A stretch of 25,725 nt of DNA from a virus, in IMG/VR virus record IMGVR_UViG_3300017727_000137, positions 1-25,725 of that record; one strand, 5' to 3'. The translations under genes and the position numbers were made by a program. The notes below the pieces were generated by a model, which had not been told where the DNA came from, did no database searches, and saw only the letters and a list, made by a program, of their open reading frames with translations. Of the stretch, positions 1 through 6,620 are shown one piece after another (the first letter of the stretch is position 1; each line of letters begins with the position of its first letter).

Positions 1-2
1 AA

Positions 3-2978
3 CTATTTACTATAAGTCAAACAGGTGACGCAGTCTTTAGAGGAAATGGTAATTTAACAGCACTTGGAACTCTTCAAGCGTACAGCACTTTATACACAAG
101 AAGTAATTTACAAGTATTAAATGCCGCAAGCAATGGTTGGAATACTTGGGCTAGTAGATCAAATGGTAATTATAATTTAACTGTTGGAACTATCTCAAGT
201 GGAAATATCTCTAGTGGTGCTATAACAAGTAGTGGAAATATATCAGGTGTTCTTGGAACTTTTGCCGCACCAAATGCTGTTACAGGCTCTGTATTAATAA
301 CTGGCGGTAATACTAGTGTTTCAGCATTTGGTGAAATCAATTCAGAATTAAACTTTGGTTCAAATGATGGTTCTGCTACTGGAAATATTGGTGGAAGTAT
401 TAAAAGCGTTACTGAAGCTAGTAATGGTGCTTATGTTGGCATGGCTTTCTATACTGCAAGGCAATCAAGAAGCCCAGTTTTAGAAGAAGCAGTAAGAATT
501 AGTAATGATGGAAACTTAAACTTAAAAACTGGACATTTACAAATAAATGGCACAACTGTAATAGACTCCTCTCGTAACCTTACCAACATAGGAACAATCT
601 CTAGTGGTGCTATTACAAGTTCAGGAACAACTACTGTTGGCGATCTTGTAATTAATACTGTAAATACCACAATTAACACTACCCAACCTGCTATACGCAA
701 GGGCGGGGGCGGAGAAATGTTCCTTGATGCTCCTGGGCACATCATACTTAACATTGATACAAATAATAATAATACTGATAGAGTTTTTGCAGTTAGAACA
801 AATTCTACTACAAGTAATTTATTTGTAGTAAATGAATCAGGTAATCTCATTGTTGGAGGAGACGGATTCTTTGGTGGCTCAAAGTTAGAAGGCGATAACA
901 AAGAGATTCTTAGATACAATGATGCATGGCTAAGACTAAATCCTGCAAATGAATTTACTAGTGGTATATATTGTGGCACTGGAGTATTAAGAACAGATGG
1001 AACCTTTCAAATTGGTAGTAGTGGAAGTGCTTTTAATGTAACAAATGCTGGTAATGTTACAGTCGCAGGAACTATCAGTAGTGGTGCTATTACAAGTGGT
1101 GGAGTTTTAACACTTAGTTCTGTTGCTAGTGATACTCTTAATTTTTCAGGAACTACAAACAGTGATACAAGAGGTATTTCTTTTAATGGAAAGGCAGCAG
1201 TTACAGCAGATAGTGCAGATGGTTGGTTAAGATTTAATAACAATAGCGAATTTACAAATGGAATGTTTAGCCCAGGCGGAGCTTGGATTAATGGTTTTGT
1301 ACGTAGTAGTCTATTTCAAATCTCAACAACTACAGTAATAGACTCCTCTCGTAATTTAACCAATATAGGAACTATCTCTAGTGGTGCTATTACAAGCACA
1401 GGGAATATAACAACAAGTCAACACATACAACTTGGTAGTGGTTATAACTTATCTTGGGGTGGTACTTATGGAGCTAATAAACCTACTATTGCAGGAGCAG
1501 GTGGTTTTATAGCTTTCTATCCCACTGGAGCTACTGATGGTGAGGTAATAAGAATTGATGCTGATGGTATTGATATGAATAGTCATAATCTTACCGAGGT
1601 TGGAACTATCAATAGTGGTGCTATTACAGCACCAAAAATTAATGCTACAGCAACAGGAATGAGTGAATTTGCCACAAATATGTCTTCACAAGACGACTGG
1701 ATAAACTCTCCTATATCTATTCGTGAAAGAGGGTTAGCAGGAGCAGGAGATGGCGAAGATAGAGATTCTCCTAATTTAAATTTCCACTGGAGTGCTAGAG
1801 TTGCAAATTCTTTATGGATGAATGCAAGTGGTGCATTAAGCTATGGGAGTTATTCATCTACTGGAGTTCCCTCTGCTAATGGTACTTTTAGAGCAGGTGC
1901 ATATCAAGTTGGTAACACAACAGTAATTGATACCTCAAGAAATCTCGTAAACATAGGAACTGTATCTAGCGGGACACATACTATTACTGCTAATGGCAAT
2001 GCAATATTAATGCAGACTGCATCTGATCCAAGTAATTACTATGCTTACATATCTGCAAATTATAATTATGGACAAGTCTTTTCAATAAAAGCAAAAGGTG
2101 CAGGTAGCGAATATACTTTAATGGATTGGGGAGATGCAGCAGGTTTAGAGTTTCATGGTGGTGCTGCACAAAGCATAAAATTCAGTAGTCATAACTTATC
2201 AAGCATAGGAACTCTTGATACTAATGCTTTTTGGACAACATCAAGTGCAACCTCACACTGGGGTGCAGGTGGTACTGTTTATGGCACGTTAACTTGGGAT
2301 GCTGCATACGCTTCTATTTATGGTGCTTCAGGAAAAGAACTAAGACTTGGCTCAAGCGGAGGACAAGATAAGCTAACTATTAAAACAGATGGCAATGTAA
2401 CTATTAATGGTGGTGGTGCTTTGCAAATGAGCGACACTACAGTAATAGATGCCTCTCGTAACATTACGTCTAGTCAATTATATATGGGTTCTTGGACTCC
2501 AAGTGATGCAACTTCAGTTGGTAGAATTGGTAAAGTTACAGATAGAGCTGCGGGGTCAATAACAAACCAATTAGGCACTAATGCTAATTCAATATGGGAA
2601 ATTGTAGACTATGATTGGACAGTTGTTTTAGCAAAAGTTACTGATGCAGGAAATTTTACAGCTTCAGGCAACGTAACAGCTTATTCAGATGAAAGATTAA
2701 AAACTAATATACAAACATTAGACAGTAAAAAAGCATTACAAATGCGTGGCGTTAGCTTTATTAAAGATGGTGTTAAAGGTAGTGGTGTCATTGCACAAGA
2801 GATAGAAGAAATAGCACCTGAACTTGTATTAACAGCAGATGATGAAATGGGTACTAAGTCAGTAGCTTATGGAAACCTAGTAGGATATTTAATTGAAGCT
2901 ATAAAAGAACAACAAAAAGAGATAGAATATATGAAGTCAGAAATTAAACATTTACAGGAGAATAATAATGGCGATTAG
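3..2978 (+). CDS. Phage tail fibre with C-terminal S74 intramolecular chaperone (5' truncated)
   Basis: The reading frame is open from the left edge, so the start lies outside; about 991 codons are present. The body is rich in Gly, Ser, Thr and Asn, with recurring modules of the type TTVIDSSRNLTNIGTISSGAIT (near 549, 1326, 1914 and 2437, plus shorter GTISSGAIT copies), typical of trimeric beta-structured fibres. The C-terminus is a peptidase S74 chaperone domain: it begins SDERLK, with the expected nucleophile Ser at codon 2685 and the partner Lys at codon 2700, continues with GVIAQEIEEIAPELV, and ends in a coiled coil (EAIKEQQKEIEYMKSEIKHL). In this family the domain trimerises the fibre and then cuts itself off just before that Ser, which would release 97 residues. 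The role is probably host receptor binding. First ATG inside the window is 441, but homology-like repeats continue upstream of it, so 441 is not the start. Confidence 0.93.
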   Translation, partial: LFTISQTGDAVFRGNGNLTALGTLQAYSTLYTRSNLQVLNAASNGWNTWASRSNGNYNLTVGTISSGNISSGAITSSGNISGVLGTFAAPNAVTGSVLITGGNTSVSAFGEINSELNFGSNDGSATGNIGGSIKSVTEASNGAYVGMAFYTARQSRSPVLEEAVRISNDGNLNLKTGHLQINGTTVIDSSRNLTNIGTISSGAITSSGTTTVGDLVINTVNTTINTTQPAIRKGGGGEMFLDAPGHIILNIDTNNNNTDRVFAVRTNSTTSNLFVVNESGNLIVGGDGFFGGSKLEGDNKEILRYNDAWLRLNPANEFTSGIYCGTGVLRTDGTFQIGSSGSAFNVTNAGNVTVAGTISSGAITSGGVLTLSSVASDTLNFSGTTNSDTRGISFNGKAAVTADSADGWLRFNNNSEFTNGMFSPGGAWINGFVRSSLFQISTTTVIDSSRNLTNIGTISSGAITSTGNITTSQHIQLGSGYNLSWGGTYGANKPTIAGAGGFIAFYPTGATDGEVIRIDADGIDMNSHNLTEVGTINSGAITAPKINATATGMSEFATNMSSQDDWINSPISIRERGLAGAGDGEDRDSPNLNFHWSARVANSLWMNASGALSYGSYSSTGVPSANGTFRAGAYQVGNTTVIDTSRNLVNIGTVSSGTHTITANGNAILMQTASDPSNYYAYISANYNYGQVFSIKAKGAGSEYTLMDWGDAAGLEFHGGAAQSIKFSSHNLSSIGTLDTNAFWTTSSATSHWGAGGTVYGTLTWDAAYASIYGASGKELRLGSSGGQDKLTIKTDGNVTINGGGALQMSDTTVIDASRNITSSQLYMGSWTPSDATSVGRIGKVTDRAAGSITNQLGTNANSIWEIVDYDWTVVLAKVTDAGNFTASGNVTAYSDERLKTNIQTLDSKKALQMRGVSFIKDGVKGSGVIAQEIEEIAPELVLTADDEMGTKSVAYGNLVGYLIEAIKEQQKEIEYMKSEIKHLQENNNGD
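558..619 (+). repeat. Tail-fibre module repeat, copy 1
   Basis: A 62-base segment nearly identical to 1335-1396 (5 mismatches by eye). It encodes VIDSSRNLTNIGTISSGAIT. Weaker copies follow near 1921 (VIDTSRNLVNIGTVSSG) and 2443 (VIDASRNIT). The copies are in frame, and mark where fibre modules could recombine. Confidence 0.85.
1335..1396 (+). repeat. Tail-fibre module repeat, copy 2
   Basis: Second copy of the 62-base segment at 558-619, 777 bases downstream (259 codons, so in frame). Same encoded module with five base differences seen by eye, mostly silent. Confidence 0.85.
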
Positions 2979-3240
2979 TAATGTAACCACAGTTCAAAGA
3001 TGCGAAGTGTATCCTCTTATGGACTCAACTGCAGCTGCAACAGCAAATACAAAATACCCATCAGTAATGGTAGTTTATAACAACACATTAACTGGTACAG
3101 GTGGAGATGCAGGAGTTGATGGGGCTGTAAGCACAGTTGTAAAGCACTTAAATAAATTTGTAGAAGACGGCGGAGATGCTACAGATGTATCAGGCGAAGA
3201 CGCATTAGTGCAAACTATATGCGGAGCTATCTGGGCGTAA
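2968..3240 (+). CDS. Small phage protein of unknown function (90 aa)
   Basis: An AGGAG ribosome binding site at 2956-2960 lies 7 bases before the ATG, and the gene overlaps the tail-fibre stop by 11 bases, so translation is probably coupled. The protein has no signal peptide or membrane segment. It is rich in Ala, Thr, Gly and Val, with a loop-like stretch GTGGDAGVDGA and an acidic EDGGDATDVSGED segment, and ends in GAIWA. I do not recognise a family. Position right after the fibre suggests a virion or fibre-accessory role, but this is inference only. Confidence 0.75.
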   Translation: MAISNVTTVQRCEVYPLMDSTAAATANTKYPSVMVVYNNTLTGTGGDAGVDGAVSTVVKHLNKFVEDGGDATDVSGEDALVQTICGAIWA

Positions 3241-3247
3241 CTAGCTA

Positions 3248-3964
3248 ATGTCCGATATACCAACATCGGGTGCAATTAGCCTCAACCAAATGCACACGGA
3301 AGTTGGCGGATCCTCTGGGTCTACAGTTTCTATAAATGATGCGGATATTAGAGGATTAATAGGCAAGGCTTCAGGAGCCACCATGTCGTTTAGTGAGTGG
3401 TATGGGGCTTCTGCTGCATCAATAAGTACATGGGCAACGTCAGGCATATCTACCGTTCCAGATCCCTGGGGCTTTAAAAGTTTTACTTCTTCTTTCTACG
3501 CACAAGTAGGTTGTACCTATGCTCAAAAAGTAGATACTGCAAATGATAGGCTAGAGCATAGATTCTCTACTTATGACTCGGGGACCGCACAAACTTATGC
3601 ATATGGATATCAAACATATGAAGGATTAGACAGTGCTACCTTTGAATGTAAGGCTGTTTATAGTGTCAGTTCTTCAGGAACCGTGGGTAGTGTAGAAAAT
3701 CCTACTGGAGGAGCCCCCTCATCAGGAACATGGACAACTGTAAGTACATCTGCCTACACTCCTTTCTTTCAATGGAAAGTTACCGTCAACTCTGGTAGCG
3801 GAACTAGATCCTTAAGCGGGAATGCTACTTTTTATATGAGAGCTTCTTTAAGTGGTACCTACTACCCCAGCTCTACTGGTTACAATAGTGGATCTAAAAA
3901 CATATCTTTAAGTGCGACAAGAGGAACTCAAGGACCAGGCGGACCTGGCGGAGGAGGTTTATAA
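3248..3964 (+). CDS. Phage virion-type protein with Gly-rich C-terminus (238 aa)
   Basis: Begins SDIPTSGAISLNQMHTEVGG and continues through INDADIRGLIGKASGATMSFSEWYGAS, an N-terminal segment I associate with structural or tail-associated proteins of marine tailed phages (recollection, not searched). The middle (about residues 60-215) is Ser/Thr/Tyr-rich and looks like beta-sandwich material; the end is RGTQGPGGPGGGGL, a flexible glycine tail. There is no clear Shine-Dalgarno; the gene starts 7 bases after the previous stop and is probably translated by reinitiation. A small hairpin (CCGAT 3252-3256 with ATCGG 3265-3269) sits over codons 2-8. Likely a fibre-tip or capsid/tail decoration protein; exact role unknown. 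Confidence 0.75.
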   Translation: MSDIPTSGAISLNQMHTEVGGSSGSTVSINDADIRGLIGKASGATMSFSEWYGASAASISTWATSGISTVPDPWGFKSFTSSFYAQVGCTYAQKVDTANDRLEHRFSTYDSGTAQTYAYGYQTYEGLDSATFECKAVYSVSSSGTVGSVENPTGGAPSSGTWTTVSTSAYTPFFQWKVTVNSGSGTRSLSGNATFYMRASLSGTYYPSSTGYNSGSKNISLSATRGTQGPGGPGGGGL

Positions 3965-4119
3965 TGAACTTAAGCCTAGTCAATAACGTCCCATACATTA
4001 TTCAACAACATGATGAAAATACTTTTACTATTGTAGATGTTAGCACTGAGGAAGATGTAAAAACATTTACTACTCTAGAGGCGGCAGAAAATTACATGTG
4101 GACTAATTTAGTTGATTAA
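3964..4119 (+). CDS. Small protein of unknown function (51 aa)
   Basis: The ATG overlaps the previous TAA by one base (TAATG), the coupling seen at several other junctions in this window. The product starts MNLSLVNNVPYIIQQHDENT and ends YMWTNLVD. It has alternating polar/hydrophobic residues (TFTIVDVSTEEDVKTFTTLEAAENY), suggestive of a small alpha/beta fold, and no membrane segment. Not recognised. Supported by tight packing, conserved coupling style and absence of any other gene there. Confidence 0.6.
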   Translation: MNLSLVNNVPYIIQQHDENTFTIVDVSTEEDVKTFTTLEAAENYMWTNLVD

Positions 4120-4137
4120 TCAATCAAATGATATAAT
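4112..4137 (+). promoter_or_regulatory. Candidate promoter/operator before the lysis-curli block
   Basis: A perfect 12-base palindrome TTGATTAATCAA (4112-4123) straddles the stop of the 51-aa gene, and a consensus-like TATAAT follows at 4132-4137. TTGATT could be a -35 element, but the spacer is only 14 bases against a usual 16-18, so a sigma70 promoter is uncertain. It lies in one of only two gaps over 10 bases in the window, which makes a regulatory role plausible. Confidence 0.35.
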
Positions 4138-4150
4138 AAATGCTTCACAC

Positions 4151-4159
4151 AGGAGGTGA
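4151..4159 (+). promoter_or_regulatory. Strong Shine-Dalgarno AGGAGGTGA
   Basis: This is a near-perfect complement of the 16S rRNA 3' end, placed 6 bases (after AGGAGG) before the ATG at 4163. It is one of the strongest ribosome binding sites in the window and fixes the start of the 52-aa membrane protein. Confidence 0.8.
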
Positions 4160-4162
4160 AAT

Positions 4163-4321
4163 ATGGATTTTTTATTAGATATAATAACAACAGTTACTTA
4201 CATTGTTACTGGTGCGTCTTTAATAGCTGCTTGGACTCCGTCTGAAAAGGATGATAAGTGGATAGGAAAGATGTTTTCCTACATAGATTTACTTGCACTT
4301 AATTTTAAAGTCAAGAAATAA
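4163..4321 (+). CDS. Small holin-like single-TM protein (52 aa)
   Basis: The start is set by AGGAGGTGA at 4151-4159. One hydrophobic segment (about residues 3-24, LLDIITTVTYIVTGASLIAAW) is followed by a charged stretch TPSEKDDKWIGK and a second weakly hydrophobic part (FSYIDLLALNF) ending in KVKK. Small proteins with this TM plus 'TPxxKDD..IGK....D.LALN' pattern occur in many tailed phages near lysis genes; that is from memory. Four bases separate it from the next TM protein. It could be a holin, an antiholin or another small inner-membrane protein. Confidence 0.7.
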   Translation: MDFLLDIITTVTYIVTGASLIAAWTPSEKDDKWIGKMFSYIDLLALNFKVKK

Positions 4322-4325
4322 GTAA

Positions 4326-4673
4326 ATGGATGCGGTTGCGATAATAACCGAATTAGGTTTTCCTGTTGCAGCTGCATTCGGACTAGGTTGGTTTATATAC
4401 AAATTAATAATGCGTATTGTAGACGGCATGGAAACTAAACTCGATGTTGTTGATCAAAAGGTAGCAGAACAAATATCAGCAATAGAAGAGCGTTTAGGAT
4501 CTAAACTTGATTCTCAACACGGTATTCTGGTAGCATTAATTGACAGAGTGCGAAGTTTAGACAACGAGATTATAAGGCAAGATACTCTTATAAAAACTAT
4601 TCTCGGAGTACCACAGTTAATAGATAGCAATAAGATTGCTAAGGCGGATAGAGATGACCAAAGAAGAGATTAA
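4326..4673 (+). CDS. Holin-like protein: N-terminal TM plus coiled coil (115 aa)
   Basis: One transmembrane segment (about residues 12-31, FPVAAAFGLGWFIYKLIMRI) is followed by an amphipathic coiled coil (about 35-95) and a basic tail KADRDDQRRD. This TM-then-coil arrangement with a charged C-terminus resembles class III-type or BhlA-like phage holins and small lysis-region proteins of marine phages. The Shine-Dalgarno is weak; translation may be coupled to the 52-aa gene 4 bases upstream. The end overlaps the CsgF-like gene by 20 bases. Function as a holin is inference from topology and neighbours. Confidence 0.7.
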   Translation: MDAVAIITELGFPVAAAFGLGWFIYKLIMRIVDGMETKLDVVDQKVAEQISAIEERLGSKLDSQHGILVALIDRVRSLDNEIIRQDTLIKTILGVPQLIDSNKIAKADRDDQRRD

Positions 4674-5151
4674 AGAAGCCAAAGAAAAAGATTTAATAAT
4701 TAAAATTGTATCTTTGATAGGCATAGTTTTATTTGTATGTATATTTGTACAGAATGTAAAATCAGATGAAATGGTACATAAATTTAAGTCGCCTTCTTTT
4801 TCGGGGATAGGAACATCAGCCCATTATTTAACTATAGAAAATCAACAATATTCTAGGCGTATGACCGTGAAGGCAGAGCTGAAAGCATTGCAAGATGAAA
4901 TAGAAAGAGACAAAGAAAATACAACACTTGCAAGATTTATAAGAAACTTAGAGTCTAGAATATATGCACAGTTATCTAGACAGCTTGTAGAGAATCTATT
5001 TGGAGAGACTCCCAGCGATAGTGGTGTTTTAACTTTAGAAGGAAACACTATAGAGTATAATGTTGTAGACGGAATAATAACTTTAAACATTACAGATTCA
5101 GATGGTAATACGACAACTATATCTCTTCCTATCGGGAATTTTGCTTTCTAG
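4654..5151 (+). CDS. csgF: CsgF-like curli secretion accessory protein (165 aa)
   Basis: CsgF binds the mouth of the CsgG outer-membrane pore and helps present curli subunits. The match is by eye: after the hydrophobic export signal, DEMVHKFKSPSFSGIG...YLTIENQQYSRR lines up with the E. coli CsgF mature N-terminus (MTFQFRNPNFGG...LLNSAQAQNSY), the part that inserts in CsgG. FIRNLESRIYAQLSRQLVENLFG and a C-terminal beta part (GNTIEYNVVDGIITLNITDSDGNTTTI) also follow the family order. At 165 aa it is longer than E. coli CsgF (138), partly because a charged 15-residue stretch precedes the hydrophobic segment (about 16-33). Start chosen at 4654 (AAGGCGG at 4641-4647, 6 bases away) rather than the in-frame ATG 4636. 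It overlaps the upstream gene by 20 and the CsgG-like gene by 50 bases. Confidence 0.88.
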   Translation: MTKEEIKEAKEKDLIIKIVSLIGIVLFVCIFVQNVKSDEMVHKFKSPSFSGIGTSAHYLTIENQQYSRRMTVKAELKALQDEIERDKENTTLARFIRNLESRIYAQLSRQLVENLFGETPSDSGVLTLEGNTIEYNVVDGIITLNITDSDGNTTTISLPIGNFAF

Positions 5152-5968
5152 CTGTGCTTTATTATTTGACCCAATAGAAAACAACATACCCCCGTTACAA
5201 AGAATAGAGAAGCCAGAGATTGGATCTCTTCTTGTATATGAGCTTGCATCAATAAAAAATGCAAATAAGGTAAAGCCAGTTATAGCTATATACGCAGGAT
5301 CTTTTACAGACCAAACAGGGCAAAGAAGAAGTAATAGCAACTATGCAACATTCTCAACAGCAGTAACACAATCCCCAGACGCATATCTTATAAGAGCACT
5401 TAAGCATGCTGGAAGTAATAATGACGGCTTTTTTGAAGTTGTTGAACGTGTTGGATTGGACAACGTAACAAAAGAACGTCAAATAATAAGAAGTACACGA
5501 AAAGAATTTAAAGAAAATACACAATTACAGCCATTAATGTTTGCAGGTTTGCTAATGCAAGGTGGTGTGATATCTTATGAAAGTAACCTAAAAAGCGGTG
5601 GTGCAGGTGCTAGATATCTTGGAATAGGAATGTCTAGACAATATAAGCAAGACACAGTGACTATATCATTAAGAACTGTATCTGTAAGTACGGGAAAGGT
5701 TTTGCTTGAAGTGTTGGTAACAAAGACAATACTTAGTGCATCTATTGATAGTGATGTTTTTAGATTCATAACTGATGCAACTGAGCTGGTAGAAATTGAG
5801 GGCGGTTTAGTTAGGAATGAGTCTACAAACATAGCATTACAAACAGCTATAGAAACCGCAGTATTACAAACAATTAAGGAAGGTGCAGAAAAAGGATATT
5901 GGAGCATTTATGAAAACATTAAAACTATTAACTGCGATGATGATTGTGTTTCCGCTATACGCGGCTGA
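5102..5968 (+). CDS. csgG: CsgG-like curli outer-membrane secretion lipoprotein (288 aa)
   Basis: CsgG is a lipoprotein that forms a nine-subunit barrel in the outer membrane and passes unfolded curlin. This protein has a lipoprotein signal with lipobox LSSC (Cys18, followed by Ala, compatible with outer-membrane sorting). It then follows E. coli CsgG nearly block by block: FTDQTGQ, TFSTAVTQSPDAYLIRAL, ERVGLDNVTKERQIIR, LMQGGVISYESNLKSGGAGARYLGIG, ISLRTVSVSTGKVL, VTKTILS, VFRFI, and IALQTAIETAVLQTIKEGAEKGYW. Phe84 aligns with the E. coli pore-constriction Phe56; the Asn next to it is Thr here and the constriction Tyr is shifted. Length is 288 against 277. No ribosome site is visible; start ATG lies inside csgF (50-base overlap), and the 3' end overlaps the curlin-like gene by 59 bases. 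Confidence 0.95.
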   Translation: MVIRQLYLFLSGILLSSCALLFDPIENNIPPLQRIEKPEIGSLLVYELASIKNANKVKPVIAIYAGSFTDQTGQRRSNSNYATFSTAVTQSPDAYLIRALKHAGSNNDGFFEVVERVGLDNVTKERQIIRSTRKEFKENTQLQPLMFAGLLMQGGVISYESNLKSGGAGARYLGIGMSRQYKQDTVTISLRTVSVSTGKVLLEVLVTKTILSASIDSDVFRFITDATELVEIEGGLVRNESTNIALQTAIETAVLQTIKEGAEKGYWSIYENIKTINCDDDCVSAIRG

Positions 5969-6620
5969 CAACGAAATATATGTTGACCAATCAGGAGCTA
6001 CAGCTAACATAGATTTAGAACAACTAGGATCATCTAATATTATTGGAGGTCTTAATTCAATAGCAGGAACCCTCACACCACTAGATCTTGATGGACTTAA
6101 TTTAACACTTGATATTAATCAAATAGGTAATACTAATAAATTTCTAGGTGATATATATGGCGATAACGTAACGGGGTTTTTTGAGTTTGACGGCGATAGC
6201 AACACCTTCACAATTCAAGCAGATCCAACAGATACTTACGGTATAAGTGGTTCAGATTATAATGTTGATGTAACTGGAAATTCTAATACATTTACCTTAG
6301 ATACAGGAGTAAGTGCACTCAGTGAAAATCTAGATCTTGATTGGATCATCAATGGCGACAGCAACACATTTGATTTTGATATAAACTATGATGGTGCCAC
6401 TAACTATGTAGATGTTGATGGCGACAGCAATACAGTTAATTTTACAGGAAGTGGTTATGCAGGAGGATATTTCTACCTTGATCAAACGGGAAACAGTAGA
6501 ACCTTCAACATCATACAGTCTTCAACTCTTGCTTCTGATTGGTTACAGATTAACTCTACTGGTTCTAATGGCACTATTTGTGTCGTTCAGAACGATGGCG
6601 GAACCTCCACAGGCTGTTGA
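5910..6620 (+). CDS. Exported curlin-like repeat protein, candidate CsgG substrate (236 aa)
   Basis: Start 5910 is preferred over the in-frame ATG 5883 because GGAG (5901-5904) precedes it by 5 bases and it gives a clean Sec signal peptide, MKTLKLLTAMMIVFPLYA, cut near AYA/A-DN. The mature part begins NEIYVDQSGATANIDLEQLG, close to the curlin repeat theme (Asn, Gln-x-Gly spacing). It then carries repeated strand-turn-strand motifs: DINQIGNTNKF, FDGDSNTFTI, VTGNSNTFTL, INGDSNTFDF, DGDSNTVNF, DQTGNSRTFNI, spaced 22-28 residues. Canonical CsgA repeats (Sx5QxGxGNxAx3Q) are not strict here, so it is a divergent CsgA/CsgB-type candidate. Two cysteines (224 and the last residue, 236) are unusual for a curlin. 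Overlaps csgG by 59 bases and the FecR gene by 164. Confidence 0.78.
   Translation: MKTLKLLTAMMIVFPLYAADNEIYVDQSGATANIDLEQLGSSNIIGGLNSIAGTLTPLDLDGLNLTLDINQIGNTNKFLGDIYGDNVTGFFEFDGDSNTFTIQADPTDTYGISGSDYNVDVTGNSNTFTLDTGVSALSENLDLDWIINGDSNTFDFDINYDGATNYVDVDGDSNTVNFTGSGYAGGYFYLDQTGNSRTFNIIQSSTLASDWLQINSTGSNGTICVVQNDGGTSTGC

Noticed and set aside
449-979. 176-aa open frame on the - strand
   Set aside because: Antisense to the tail fibre, whose repeat modules and frame are unmistakable; product is Pro/Leu/Val-rich without family features.
441-2978. ATG 441 as the true tail-fibre start
   Set aside because: The frame is open upstream to the window edge and encodes more of the same fibre repeats (for example GTISSGNISSGAIT near 187), with no ribosome site before 441.
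3252-3269. CCGAT/ATCGG hairpin as a terminator
   Set aside because: Only 5 paired bases with an 8-base loop, no T-run after it, and it lies within the first codons of a gene.
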